Both the position numbers and the translations under genes were made by a program. A stretch of 64,000 nt of DNA from Falsiroseomonas sp050563535 (GTDB lineage Bacteria > Pseudomonadota > Alphaproteobacteria > Acetobacterales > Acetobacteraceae): the NCBI RefSeq assembly GCF_050563535.1, contig NZ_JBNXUO010000006.1, positions 145,710 to 209,709 of the forward strand. The letters are read 5' to 3'. The notes below the pieces were generated by a model. The model saw only the letters and a list, made by a program, of their open reading frames with translations, searched no databases and was not told the DNA's origin. Below, piece by piece: positions 52,619-60,397 of this stretch (the first letter of the stretch is position 1; each line of letters opens with the position of its first letter).

Positions 52619-53377
52619 ATGACCTCTCAGCAGCGCTATATTCCGAAGTATGCGGCCCAGCGCGGTGAGTTCGAGGAGCGTCCCCGCGTTGCGCCGCTTA
52701 TCCTCAAGTCGCCGACCGGCCGCACCCGTCTGCTTGGTCTGCCGCCGTTTCAGACCCTCTCGAAGGCGATATTGCCTCCGCCCGATCTCGTCGCGGGGAT
52801 CGATGAACTCCTGATGGCCGGCAGGGATAGCAACAGCCACGCCGTGTGCCAGCCCCCGGTCTATGTCTTCGTCCTTGACCTGTGGATCGATGGCCTTGGG
52901 TTGAACTGGTGCTCGAGTGTCGGACTTACGTTCGTGCGTAGCCTGGAAGCCAGCCGCCGCGGGTGTGGAATCGTCGGACTCACTCCGGCGGAACGCGAAG
53001 TGGCCATCGCGAACGTCTATGCGGTGAGCGTGGCGTTCGGGATGCTGCTTCTGTCGTCTTCCTGCGAGCCGCTCATCCGAAACCTGTCCAGTTACCTGGA
53101 GATTCGAGAGTCTCATCTGGATGCGGAAGGTGTGCATCGCTTCGCGCTTCGATGCTTGATGCCCTACGACGTTTCAATCGGCAGCCTCACCGTTCGCCCG
53201 AAGCGCTACTTGGAGCACGATACGCTGGCAGCCACGGTTTCGCGGCCTGGCTTGCAGCATCGGATCACTGCGATCTCGCATCTGGAGCGGCGCCGGTCGA
53301 TCAGCGCGTCGCTTGGTTGGGAGCGGCGTGGAGCTGTGAAGGCAGCGATTTCGAAGCTGTTGGCGCAAATGTCCTGA
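52619..53377 (+). CDS. unknown element protein (252 aa)
   Basis: A 252-residue protein with a good ribosome site (AGGAG before ATG). A mixed alpha/beta composition is visible: PPVYVFVLDLWIDGLGLNWC, a hydrophobic helix AVSVAFGMLLLSSSCEP, and a basic C-terminus. I do not recognise the family, and no catalytic motif stands out. It follows the DUF927 gene by 76 bases in the same orientation and is probably in the same transcript. Confidence 0.6.
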   Translation: MTSQQRYIPKYAAQRGEFEERPRVAPLILKSPTGRTRLLGLPPFQTLSKAILPPPDLVAGIDELLMAGRDSNSHAVCQPPVYVFVLDLWIDGLGLNWCSSVGLTFVRSLEASRRGCGIVGLTPAEREVAIANVYAVSVAFGMLLLSSSCEPLIRNLSSYLEIRESHLDAEGVHRFALRCLMPYDVSIGSLTVRPKRYLEHDTLAATVSRPGLQHRITAISHLERRRSISASLGWERRGAVKAAISKLLAQMS

Positions 53378-53379
53378 GC

Positions 53380-53526
53380 ATGCCCGACGCGGCTGTCCAA
53401 CTGAGAGGCGCCGCGGAGTGCTACTGCCAATGCGTCCTGTTGAAGACCGCCTTGGCCGGCATTGGGATTGCCGCTTCGCCGAAGCTTCGGGCGGCGATCC
53501 TCAATGCTCGCTCGCGTGGGCGTTGA
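53380..53526 (+). CDS. small unknown ORF (48 aa)
   Basis: MPDAAVQLRGAAECYCQCVL... starts two bases after the previous stop. It contains a C-Y-C-Q-C cluster and a short hydrophobic helix. Tight spacing and the cysteine cluster make it slightly more likely to be real than other short frames here, but there is no family match. Confidence 0.3.
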   Translation: MPDAAVQLRGAAECYCQCVLLKTALAGIGIAASPKLRAAILNARSRGR

Positions 53527-53720
53527 AGCATGAACTACGTCTGCTTGCTGGGAGGAATCCCCCACCACGGACGGTCGCCGTCGGGCGCTTTGCCCGCCGT
53601 GCACGGGCGGCCGCCGGCCCGCGTTTACTGTCGCGCCCGTCGGACGTGCACGGCCGATGCAGCGGCTTGCGCGCCAGGTGCCGGTCAGGCGAACGTGGTG
53701 CGACCACCCTGCTCGGGTTC

Positions 53721-55124
53721 ATGCCGTTGTCTGCACCGCACGACCTCGCTGGCCTGATCGCCTGGTCTCGTCGGCCTGAGTGGCGCGAGCCCTTCGGCAC
53801 GCTGCTCAACCGGCATGTCGGCGAGGCCTGCGCCGCCGCCGGTATTCCGCCGGCGGACATCGGCGAGGTGCTGGGCGACGGCGCCGTCAGCACCGTCTTC
53901 GGCGCGGTGTTCGAGGATCTTCTCGGCCTTACCCTTCCGGACGGCCGAAACCTCGCCGACGAGTATCTCCGCCGGCGCGGCTGGAAAGAGGGCGTCGGCA
54001 CGCGCGACTACATCGCCGCGCTACGCCGCACGCCGATGAGCCTCTTCGAGGTGAGCGGCATCGTGCCGGGCGAGAGCATGATGCTGCGGGACCTCGTCCG
54101 CGTCGGCGACCCCGTGAGGGTGATGGAGAAGTCCGGCTCGCGCGGTGCGCGCCAATGGGATCGGCTGGCGACGCGGCTGATCCGCCAGGGCGACCGCGCG
54201 GTCATCAGCGGCGCGCTGATGGTCTTCGACTTCGATACCAGCGAGGCGCTGCTGAAGGCGCTGCGCGGCACCTTGGCGAGGGCGCCGGGCGAGGCGGCGG
54301 CGCTGGCACGCGAGCTCGGCGTCGCGGTTGATGAGGCGGCGGTTGGCGCCGTGGCCGATGTCGAGCTGGTGCTCGCCGGTGCCGGCTTCCTGTTCACCGC
54401 CTTCTGGCTGGATGCGGCGCTGAAGGCCGCGCTGCGCCCCTCCCGCCCCGAGGTGACCAACAGCGCCGGGGAGAAACTCGCCTTCGTCACGGTGCACTTC
54501 CCGCTGGCGGCCGACGTCCGCCTCGACGCGGTGCGCGCGGCTCTCGCGAAGGTGCCAGGGTTGCGGCAGGAGAATGCCGGCTTCTGGAACTGGGTGGAGG
54601 AGAAGGCCGCGCCGCCCGCCCGCCGCAAGCCGCGGACGCAAAGCTTTGTCACCACGATGGACGATGGCGCGGTGGTGCTGGGCAATCTCGAGCTGAAGGC
54701 GCGGCGCCTGTCCCTGACCGCGAATTCCGAGGCGCGGGCTGAGCGGGGGCGGGCCCTGCTGGCGGGCGCGCTGGGCGCGTTGGTGGGCCCGCCGCTGGTC
54801 GAGCGGGCCGATCTCGACCGGCTGCTCGCCGAGCGGCACGAGCGGCCGCGCCAACCTGCCAGCCTGCCTCCTGAGGTCGAGCGCGAGGTGATCGCCAGGG
54901 CGCTTGATGATCACTACCGCCAGGTGCTGGATGAGCCGATCCTGTCCCTAAGCAACCGCTCGCCGCGCACGGCGGTGAAAACGGCGAAGGGGCGGGAGAA
55001 GGTAGCTGCGTGGCTGAAGTTGCTGGAGAACCACGGGGCGCGGCGGGAGCCAGGCGACCCGATGGCGGCCTATGACTTCGGCTGGATGTGGCGCGAGCTT
55101 GGAGTGGAAGATCTGCGGCGCTGA
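53721..55124 (+). CDS. large protein with C-terminal MbcA/ParS/Xre toxin-binding-like domain
   Basis: A 467-residue protein. The last about 75 residues (DDHYRQVLDEPILSLSNRSP, then RTAVKTAKGREKVAAWLKLL) resemble the toxin-binding domain of MbcA/ParS/Xre antitoxins. The first about 390 residues are unrecognised, alpha-rich, and contain VISGALMVFDFDTSEALLKA and SFVTTMDDGAVVLGNLELKA; antitoxins of this type are normally about 100-150 residues. No RES-domain or other partner toxin gene is adjacent. The ATG at 53721 is chosen since upstream in-frame sequence looks non-coding. It may be a regulator or a conserved protein that merely shares the domain. Confidence 0.6.
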   Translation: MPLSAPHDLAGLIAWSRRPEWREPFGTLLNRHVGEACAAAGIPPADIGEVLGDGAVSTVFGAVFEDLLGLTLPDGRNLADEYLRRRGWKEGVGTRDYIAALRRTPMSLFEVSGIVPGESMMLRDLVRVGDPVRVMEKSGSRGARQWDRLATRLIRQGDRAVISGALMVFDFDTSEALLKALRGTLARAPGEAAALARELGVAVDEAAVGAVADVELVLAGAGFLFTAFWLDAALKAALRPSRPEVTNSAGEKLAFVTVHFPLAADVRLDAVRAALAKVPGLRQENAGFWNWVEEKAAPPARRKPRTQSFVTTMDDGAVVLGNLELKARRLSLTANSEARAERGRALLAGALGALVGPPLVERADLDRLLAERHERPRQPASLPPEVEREVIARALDDHYRQVLDEPILSLSNRSPRTAVKTAKGREKVAAWLKLLENHGARREPGDPMAAYDFGWMWRELGVEDLRR

Positions 55125-55356
55125 CGGTGGCCGCCAAGCCGCTAGAGCTCCCGGCGCGTGCCCGACAAGGCAGCGTGTCGCGGGTGCATTTTGCGTAACC
55201 GCACCACCCTCGCCGATACCTCCCTGGTGATCGGCACGACGGAGCTGCGGCGGGCCTTTCGGCACAGCTGGGTATAGGGCCATCCGGCTAACCGTGCACA
55301 TGCGATACGGCAACCCTGCCCGTTAAGCCATGTAGGCGGGCTGTAGGGGCGTGGAG

Positions 55357-55412
55357 GGGCGGCACTGAGGGGTTGGGCTAGCAAACACTGCTCCAGCCCC
55401 TCAGTGCCGCCC
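55357..55412. repeat. long inverted repeat (20-bp stem, 16-base loop)
   Basis: GGGCGGCACTGAGGGGTTGG at 55357-55376 pairs with CCAGCCCCTCAGTGCCGCCC at 55393-55412, with one G-T position and no mismatch. No T-tract follows, so it is not a normal terminator. Such hairpins serve as nicking sites, single-strand origins or recombination substrates for HUH enzymes. Confidence 0.75.
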
Positions 55413-55486
55413 TGAGGCGCCCCGGCATGGTGGGTGGTGCGGGCCTAGTCACCTCCGGCGCTGCCGCCGCCTCGACTCGTCAAGAG

Positions 55487-55708
55487 TCACCGACGATGCC
55501 TCCAGCTGTGGCGCGGTGGCGAGGCTCCCCGAAGCGGCACGCACCGCATGACCCGCGCCGCGGGCGTTTGCGTATCCGCAAACGACATTCGCAGCCGCTG
55601 CACGACGATGCGCATTGACGAGTAGCTCCCGATCAGGCGTTTACGGTCCGACTTGACGGCCTTGAACGTGATCTTCGTGCACTTCGTCATGCCGGCGTTG
55701 CTCGACAT
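55487..55708 (-). CDS. possible small protein (73 aa)
   Basis: Reads MSSNAGMTKCTKITFKAVKS... with unusually high lysine content for this genome in its first 25 residues, which is why it stands out from shadows. The second half becomes arginine-rich and less protein-like, and an inner start at 55690 is possible. No family recognised. It may be a remnant. Confidence 0.25.
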   Translation of the reverse strand: MSSNAGMTKCTKITFKAVKSDRKRLIGSYSSMRIVVQRLRMSFADTQTPAARVMRCVPLRGASPPRHSWRHRR

Positions 55709-55985
55709 TTGCTGAGCTGCACATCGACGTGCTCCAGCACGGGCGAGTGCGACAGCGCCGCTGAGCAGCGCGGCACGCGGCGTGACAGCGAGTCAACGCG
55801 TCTACGGGGCCGCTACAGCCGTTAACTGCCTGTCTTGAGCCGCCTGCGTCGTGCTCCAGGCATAGCTCGCCGATGTTGATCCGGCTCTTCCTCCGTGCCT
55901 GCGCATTGGCGCGGCGCACATCATCGGGCTGCCCCTACATTATCGATTGGGCGCAGCGCGTTGCGCGCCCCTGAAGAGGGCGTGT

Positions 55986-56483
55986 TCACGGCTCAGCTAG
56001 CTGTCTTGCGGGCTGAAGCGACGAGTTGGCCACGCGGGCCTGGGGAACGTAGAGCACCATGCAGTCGAGTGCCTCACCGCCACGGACGAACTTGATCTGG
56101 TAGCTGGCCCAGCGCCGTACGTCCCGCGGTGGCGCAACGTCCAGCTGACCGCAGTTTCGGTGGCAACTCGACCAGAGGGGCTGTGCTGCATCGCTCAGGA
56201 GAAACTCGACATAGCGTGCCGGCGCGTAGAGTGAGGCATGCACATGCGGGTTGGTGTCGGGGTTCTCCAGCATGCCGATGGCAGCCGGCCGGTCCGCGGG
56301 CGGCACGCGGTTCCAGTTCCTGCCGTCGACCACCCGCTGCAGCTTGTTCATGAACAGGTGGATGGTGGATTGCAGGGTGTCGAAGTTGAGGGCGTGCTTC
56401 AAGTTGAAGCTGACGGCCAGGTCGGGTCGGCGGTCGGCGATGAAGCTGTGCAGGGCGTCGCGATGCTGGCGGCGGTCGAGCAT
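55986..56483 (-). CDS. candidate small HUH endonuclease (Rep-like)
   Basis: A 165-residue protein with the three rolling-circle Rep motifs in order. There is an N-terminal strand-helix FNLKHALNFDTLQSTIHLF; then His80-Val-His82 in ENPDTNPHVHASLYAP, with the acidic Glu/Asp just before; then Tyr128-x-x-Lys131 in RWASYQIKFVRGG. H-U-H plus Y-x-x-K is the hallmark of single-tyrosine HUH nickases, and 165 residues fits a minimal nuclease domain without helicase. The gene is flanked by strong hairpins on both sides. It may nick an element origin, or be an IS200/RAYT-like enzyme, though the fold details cannot be confirmed by eye. Confidence 0.65.
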   Translation of the reverse strand: MLDRRQHRDALHSFIADRRPDLAVSFNLKHALNFDTLQSTIHLFMNKLQRVVDGRNWNRVPPADRPAAIGMLENPDTNPHVHASLYAPARYVEFLLSDAAQPLWSSCHRNCGQLDVAPPRDVRRWASYQIKFVRGGEALDCMVLYVPQARVANSSLQPARQLAEP

Positions 56484-56934
56484 TCTGGTGGTCCATGTGT
56501 TGGGGCGACCGGCGGCGTGTTGCCGCCGGTCACCCCTTTACCGGGCACGGCACCTGCTTCTTGGGTCGCGGCGCAGGACACCAGCAGGGCTCGAGGGGTG
56601 GAATCCCTGCCATCAAGGGGAGAGGCGGCGGCCAAACCCATCGCCGGGGCGGCTGTAGGGGCCGCCTGCGCCTTCGGGGCAGCCCGCGCGCACCTGGGGG
56701 CCGCCCCACCGCTTCAGGGCCCCTACAGGTCCGCCTACGCGGGCGGGGCGGCCATCCGCAGCGAGGTGCCGGGGGCTGGCCAAGGGGGCAGGCGTCTGCC
56801 GGGTCTGCCTGGAGCACTTCGCACCGCCGTCGAAGGCGGCGGCGCGGCGTGTTGAGGGACGCGGCGGTAATGCCGGGCGAGGAGGCGCTCGCGGGCTATT
56901 CCGACGCTCGATCCGACTCGTGTATTCCTACTGG
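56484..56934. other. 450-bp noncoding stretch between the HUH-like gene and SPARTA, with two inverted repeats
   Basis: No gene. It holds the promoter side of both the minus-strand HUH-like gene and the plus-strand SPARTA operon. Very GC-rich, with a 15-base hairpin at 56502-56536 and an 11-bp inverted repeat at 56653-56663/56718-56728 (CTGTAGGGGCC). The phrase CTGTAGGGGC also lies in the other flank of the HUH-like gene. I cannot point to a clear promoter. Confidence 0.5.
56502..56536. repeat. GC-rich hairpin just upstream of the HUH-like gene
   Basis: GGGGCGACCGGCGGC (56502-56516) pairs with GCCGCCGGTCACCCC (56522-56536) with one mismatch and a five-base loop, followed by TTTA. It is 18 bases upstream of the HUH-like start codon. 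It could be a terminator reading rightward, a leader structure, or a recognition hairpin for the HUH protein. Confidence 0.6.
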
Positions 56935-58329
56935 ATGACGACTCGGCGCCTCGTCTTTCTTGGTCACGCCACGCCTCAGGACAACGCCTTCACGCTCTGG
57001 CTTGGGGCGCGCCTGACCGCCGCTGGATACGATGTATGGTTCGACCTTAAGCGTCTAAAGGGCGGCGAGACCCACTGGGACGACATCGAGGACGCACTAC
57101 GCAACGATTCCGCCGCCTACATTCCGATACTCTCGATGGCGTCCATCAGCCGCACGAAACGCGGCTTCCACGACGAGTTGGGCATCGGAGTTCAGGTGCT
57201 CCGCTCGGGGGTGAAGAACTTCATCATTCCGGTGCGGCTGGAGGACATCCCCGCGGTGCCGCCACCCCTCGTTCAGGTGAACTATGTGGACTTTGCCCGC
57301 GGGTGGGTGAAGGGATTGAAGCAGCTCCAGGAGGCGCTGCAGAAGGCGGGCGTCCCTTGCCGTTCCATTCAGGACGGCGCGGCCATGCGGGCTTGGCGCG
57401 ACCACCAAGCGGCGGTCTCGAAGGCCGCGCGGGCCGAGAGGAGACAGGAGACGCTCAGGACGAATTGGTATCCCGTTCTCGGCCTGCCGCCGATGATCAA
57501 CCTCGTCGCCTCGCCGATGATGCGGGAATCGTGGGACGCGCTAACCGCGCGGCTCGCCATCCCCCACATCAAGTTCGGCGACTGCATCGCGACCTTCGCT
57601 TCCGCCCAGGCGGTCGCTGATGCCCTGTCGCTTCCGGGGCAGCTTGCCACACCTGCCTCCGTGAGGACCGCGGACTTCCTCGCCAGGGGGAGCAGGGATG
57701 CGGAGTTCAAGGTCGCGCCAGCTGACGCCCGACGCATGGTCACCGACCTGTGCAACCGAGCCTGGTCGGCCTTTGCCAGGTCCCGCGGTCTTCTCCCCCA
57801 CGACATGGCGCACGCGACCGTCTGGCAGTTCGCCGACGGGTTCGCGCCAGACAACAAGGGCTGGTATGCGGGGGCGAACGGAAAGCGCTCCTGGCGGCAG
57901 CTGGTGGGACGGAAGGGCAAGCTGGGCACGCTTTGGCACGTCGCCCTGTCCGCACGATTCGAGTTACGCGAGCCAATGCGCCTCCAGGTCCGCACGCACG
58001 TGGCCTTCGGACCGAAGGGCGGCCCCCTCCTGACTGATAAGAACAAGGTCCAACGCCTTCGGAAGTCGCTTTGCGGCGGCTGGTGGAATGACGCGTGGCG
58101 CGACAGGCTCTCCGCGGCGATGGCCTTCCTTTCCGACGAAGAGCCGCGGATCCGCATGGAGGTCGGCGACGCGCGCGTCGAGATCGCGGCGCACCCGCTG
58201 CTTCTCAGCACGGACTGGTCCTTCGACCGGGACCCGGAGGACGACGAGGCAACCGAGGCCGAGGACATCGAGTTCGACGAAGTAGTGCAGGCGCCGGAGC
58301 GCCCGGACGACGGCGAGGACGAGGGATGA
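56935..58329 (+). CDS. TIR-APAZ effector of a SPARTA system
   Basis: A 464-residue protein. Residues about 5-135 are a TIR domain (RLVFLGHATPQDNAFTLWLG, YDVWFDLKRLKGGETHWDDI); the catalytic glutamate is expected in the E-rich stretch at residues 45-52. Residues about 165-430 are the APAZ domain, with LRTNWYPVLGLPPMINLVAS near its start. The C-terminus is a strongly acidic tail of about 35 residues (DRDPEDDEATEAEDIEFDEV). In known SPARTA systems the TIR domain destroys NAD(P)+ when the partner Argonaute binds guide and target, killing the infected cell. The ATG at 56935 is preferred to GTG 56920. It overlaps the Argonaute gene by four bases. Confidence 0.93.
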   Translation: MTTRRLVFLGHATPQDNAFTLWLGARLTAAGYDVWFDLKRLKGGETHWDDIEDALRNDSAAYIPILSMASISRTKRGFHDELGIGVQVLRSGVKNFIIPVRLEDIPAVPPPLVQVNYVDFARGWVKGLKQLQEALQKAGVPCRSIQDGAAMRAWRDHQAAVSKAARAERRQETLRTNWYPVLGLPPMINLVASPMMRESWDALTARLAIPHIKFGDCIATFASAQAVADALSLPGQLATPASVRTADFLARGSRDAEFKVAPADARRMVTDLCNRAWSAFARSRGLLPHDMAHATVWQFADGFAPDNKGWYAGANGKRSWRQLVGRKGKLGTLWHVALSARFELREPMRLQVRTHVAFGPKGGPLLTDKNKVQRLRKSLCGGWWNDAWRDRLSAAMAFLSDEEPRIRMEVGDARVEIAAHPLLLSTDWSFDRDPEDDEATEAEDIEFDEVVQAPERPDDGEDEG

Positions 58330-59852
58330 CCAGCCTCCCAACCATCCTCCTGCCCGAGCCCGAACTGTCGTTCGGCCACGGCCAGACCGCGGACAACCCG
58401 AAGGACGGCCTGTTCCTCTTCGGGCCGGTCATCGACGAGACCCACCCCCGGCAACTTCGTCTCGGCGTGATCGGCACGTCCGAGGGCCTCGGTCGCTACG
58501 ACCGTTGGGCCGCACGGATGCGCGGTTACATCCCGGTGCCCGACGGGGCGAGGGCGCACCACATGCCCTGGCCGGGCTTCGAGGCGGCGTTCGCGTGTGA
58601 ATGGCCGGAACGGCCTATGGCGCGCATCGCGCTGCGGCTCGACGACTTGGTGGACGCTATCCAGATCAAGTCCCGCCAGGAGGCCGTCTACAAGGCAGTT
58701 GGCCTTTACTTGAACCCAATACTCGCCCACCTCCGGCGCGAGGAGGCTAGGCCGACGCTCTGGTTCGTCCTCCTGCCGGAGGACATCTACCGCTACGGCA
58801 GGCAAGAGTCGGTAGTCCCGCGCGACCGCCAGCGACCCGGGGACACCCGCGCCGGATCACGGCTCGTCCGGTCCAGCATCGCCAGGGGCCAAGGCCTGCT
58901 CTTTGCCGAGGACAACGCCGCAGCGGAGCTTCACAAGTTCTCTGCCGATTTTCATAACCAACTGAAAGCCCGTTTGCTGAAGGAGCGGGTCGCCGTGCAG
59001 CTCCTGCGCGAGACAACCATCGCCCCGGACGACTTCCTGTCGAACACGGGCCGCCCGGTGCGGCGCCTCCAGGATGAGGCCACCAGAGCTTGGAATCTCG
59101 GGGTGGCCACATTCTTCAAGGCTGAGGGAAAGCCGTGGGGCCTCGCTGCCGCGAGACCGGGCGTCGCATACGTAGGTCTTGTCTTCAAGCACGTTCCCGA
59201 CGGGCCCGAGACTCACGCCTGCTGCGGTGCACAGATGTTCCTCGCCTCCGGCGCAGGAACGGTCTTTCGGGGGGCGATGGGGCCTTGGCGGAGCAAGGAC
59301 CGCCGCGAGTTTCACTTAAGTCGCGCGGCTGCCGCCGATCTCATCGGAGTTGTCGTCGAGGAGTTCCGGGCTAAGCACGACGGCGAGGCCCCGAAAGAAC
59401 TGTTCGTCCACGGTAAGATTGGCTTCTCTGATGAGGAGTGGGAGGGCTTCGCCTCGGCTGTGCCCGCCGAGACGAACCTCGTTGGCGTGCGCATCCGCCA
59501 AGTAAGTGATCTGAAGGTGTTTACCCCCGGCAAGATGCCACTTTTACGCGGCCACGCGCTGCTGCTCGCGCCGAGAAAGGCGTTTTTATGGACCAATGGC
59601 TTCGTCCCCCGCCTCAACACCTATCCTGGCTGGGAGGTGCCGCGTCCCCTTGCCGTGGACCTCGTGCGCGGCGATGCTGACATGGAAGCGGTGCTCGGGG
59701 ACGTTCTGGCGCTGACGAAGCTGAACTACAACTCGGCGGACTATGCGGTCGGGCTCCCGGTGACGTTGGGCTTTGCGGACGACGTGGGCACAATCCTTAC
59801 CGCTGCACCGACGGACGACACACCGCCCCTTCCGTTCCGCTACTACATGTGA
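58326..59852 (+). CDS. short prokaryotic Argonaute (MID-PIWI) of the SPARTA system
   Basis: A 508-residue short Argonaute containing only MID and PIWI regions. The guide 5'-end pocket should lie in the MID half (about residues 100-280, including KSRQEAVYKAVGLYLNPILA). The PIWI half has GVAYVGLVFKHVP and ends with the conserved KLNYNSADYAVGLPVTLGFA segment and a C-terminal aromatic/hydrophobic tail (FRYYM). The catalytic DEDX tetrad of long Argonautes is not recognisable, as is usual for short pAgos, so it senses rather than cuts. It uses small guides to detect invading nucleic acid and activates the TIR-APAZ partner encoded just before it with an ATGA overlap. Confidence 0.93.
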   Translation: MTSLPTILLPEPELSFGHGQTADNPKDGLFLFGPVIDETHPRQLRLGVIGTSEGLGRYDRWAARMRGYIPVPDGARAHHMPWPGFEAAFACEWPERPMARIALRLDDLVDAIQIKSRQEAVYKAVGLYLNPILAHLRREEARPTLWFVLLPEDIYRYGRQESVVPRDRQRPGDTRAGSRLVRSSIARGQGLLFAEDNAAAELHKFSADFHNQLKARLLKERVAVQLLRETTIAPDDFLSNTGRPVRRLQDEATRAWNLGVATFFKAEGKPWGLAAARPGVAYVGLVFKHVPDGPETHACCGAQMFLASGAGTVFRGAMGPWRSKDRREFHLSRAAAADLIGVVVEEFRAKHDGEAPKELFVHGKIGFSDEEWEGFASAVPAETNLVGVRIRQVSDLKVFTPGKMPLLRGHALLLAPRKAFLWTNGFVPRLNTYPGWEVPRPLAVDLVRGDADMEAVLGDVLALTKLNYNSADYAVGLPVTLGFADDVGTILTAAPTDDTPPLPFRYYM

Positions 59853-59879
59853 GGCGTTCCACCCGCGCATTGGGCCGCG

Positions 59880-60374
59880 CTAGGGGATATGTCGCGCTGC
59901 GTTGCGCAGCAGCGCTACGAAGCTGCGCTTGGCGCCGTAACGCCGGAGCAGGTCCTCAATGAAGGCACGGTGCTCGGCCTCCTCGCCGCGCCGAGCGCAT
60001 AGCGCGGCCATGCGGGCGACGAGCCGGCAGGCCTCCTCGTAGCCCTGCCGGTTCGTGAGCGCGACCTGGCGCTCGACCAAGCCAGCATACGCAGCAAGCG
60101 CCCCCTCCGGCATCGCCGCCTCGCTCGCCTCGGCAAGGCGGCGCAACGCGTGGTCGGGCAGGCCGGGCGCGCGCGTCACCGCCCAGGCAGCGTCGAGCCG
60201 GCCCTCAGCCAGCAGGATGTCCGCCAGCAGCGTCGCGAGGCCGGTGTGCTCCCACGCCGCCGCGGCTCCCTTGCCGGCGGCGAGCCGCCCCTCGACCAGC
60301 GCCACCGCGCGGTCAGCCAGCGCGATGCGGGCCGGCGAGCCCAGTGCGCCAACCCGCGCGGCCGGGATCAGCAT
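59880..60374 (-). CDS. probable truncated DUF6880-like helical-repeat protein
   Basis: A 164-residue, strongly helical protein rich in alanine and leucine (EGRLDAAWAVTRAPGLPDHA, EEACRLVARMAALCARRGEE, EDLLRRYGAKRSFVALL). It reads like the C-terminal TPR/HEAT-like part of DUF6880-type proteins of about 450 residues. Its start lies 23 bases downstream of the reverse transcriptase stop, but its very high GC content is unlike that gene. It is therefore more likely a remnant from element assembly than a partner of the reverse transcriptase. Confidence 0.5.
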   Translation of the reverse strand: MLIPAARVGALGSPARIALADRAVALVEGRLAAGKGAAAAWEHTGLATLLADILLAEGRLDAAWAVTRAPGLPDHALRRLAEASEAAMPEGALAAYAGLVERQVALTNRQGYEEACRLVARMAALCARRGEEAEHRAFIEDLLRRYGAKRSFVALLRNAARHIP

Positions 60375-60397
60375 TCCGCTTCGCGCGTATTTGGCCC

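Larger units (their letters stand above)
55125..55985. other. 860-bp noncoding stretch with strong hairpins; candidate origin region
   Basis: No convincing large gene. It holds a 20-bp-stem inverted repeat at 55357-55412 and an 8-bp-stem hairpin CGTTTGCG-TATC-CGCAAACG at 55565-55584. The phrase CTGTAGGGGC (55341) recurs at 56653. It lies between the antitoxin-domain gene and the small HUH-like gene on the opposite strand, the arrangement expected if it contains the element's origin of replication. Confidence 0.5.

Noticed and set aside
59880..60374. A dedicated partner protein of the reverse transcriptase.
   Set aside because: Its GC content and fold resemble the C-terminus of a chromosomal helical-repeat protein, so a remnant is more likely; kept as a low-confidence gene only.
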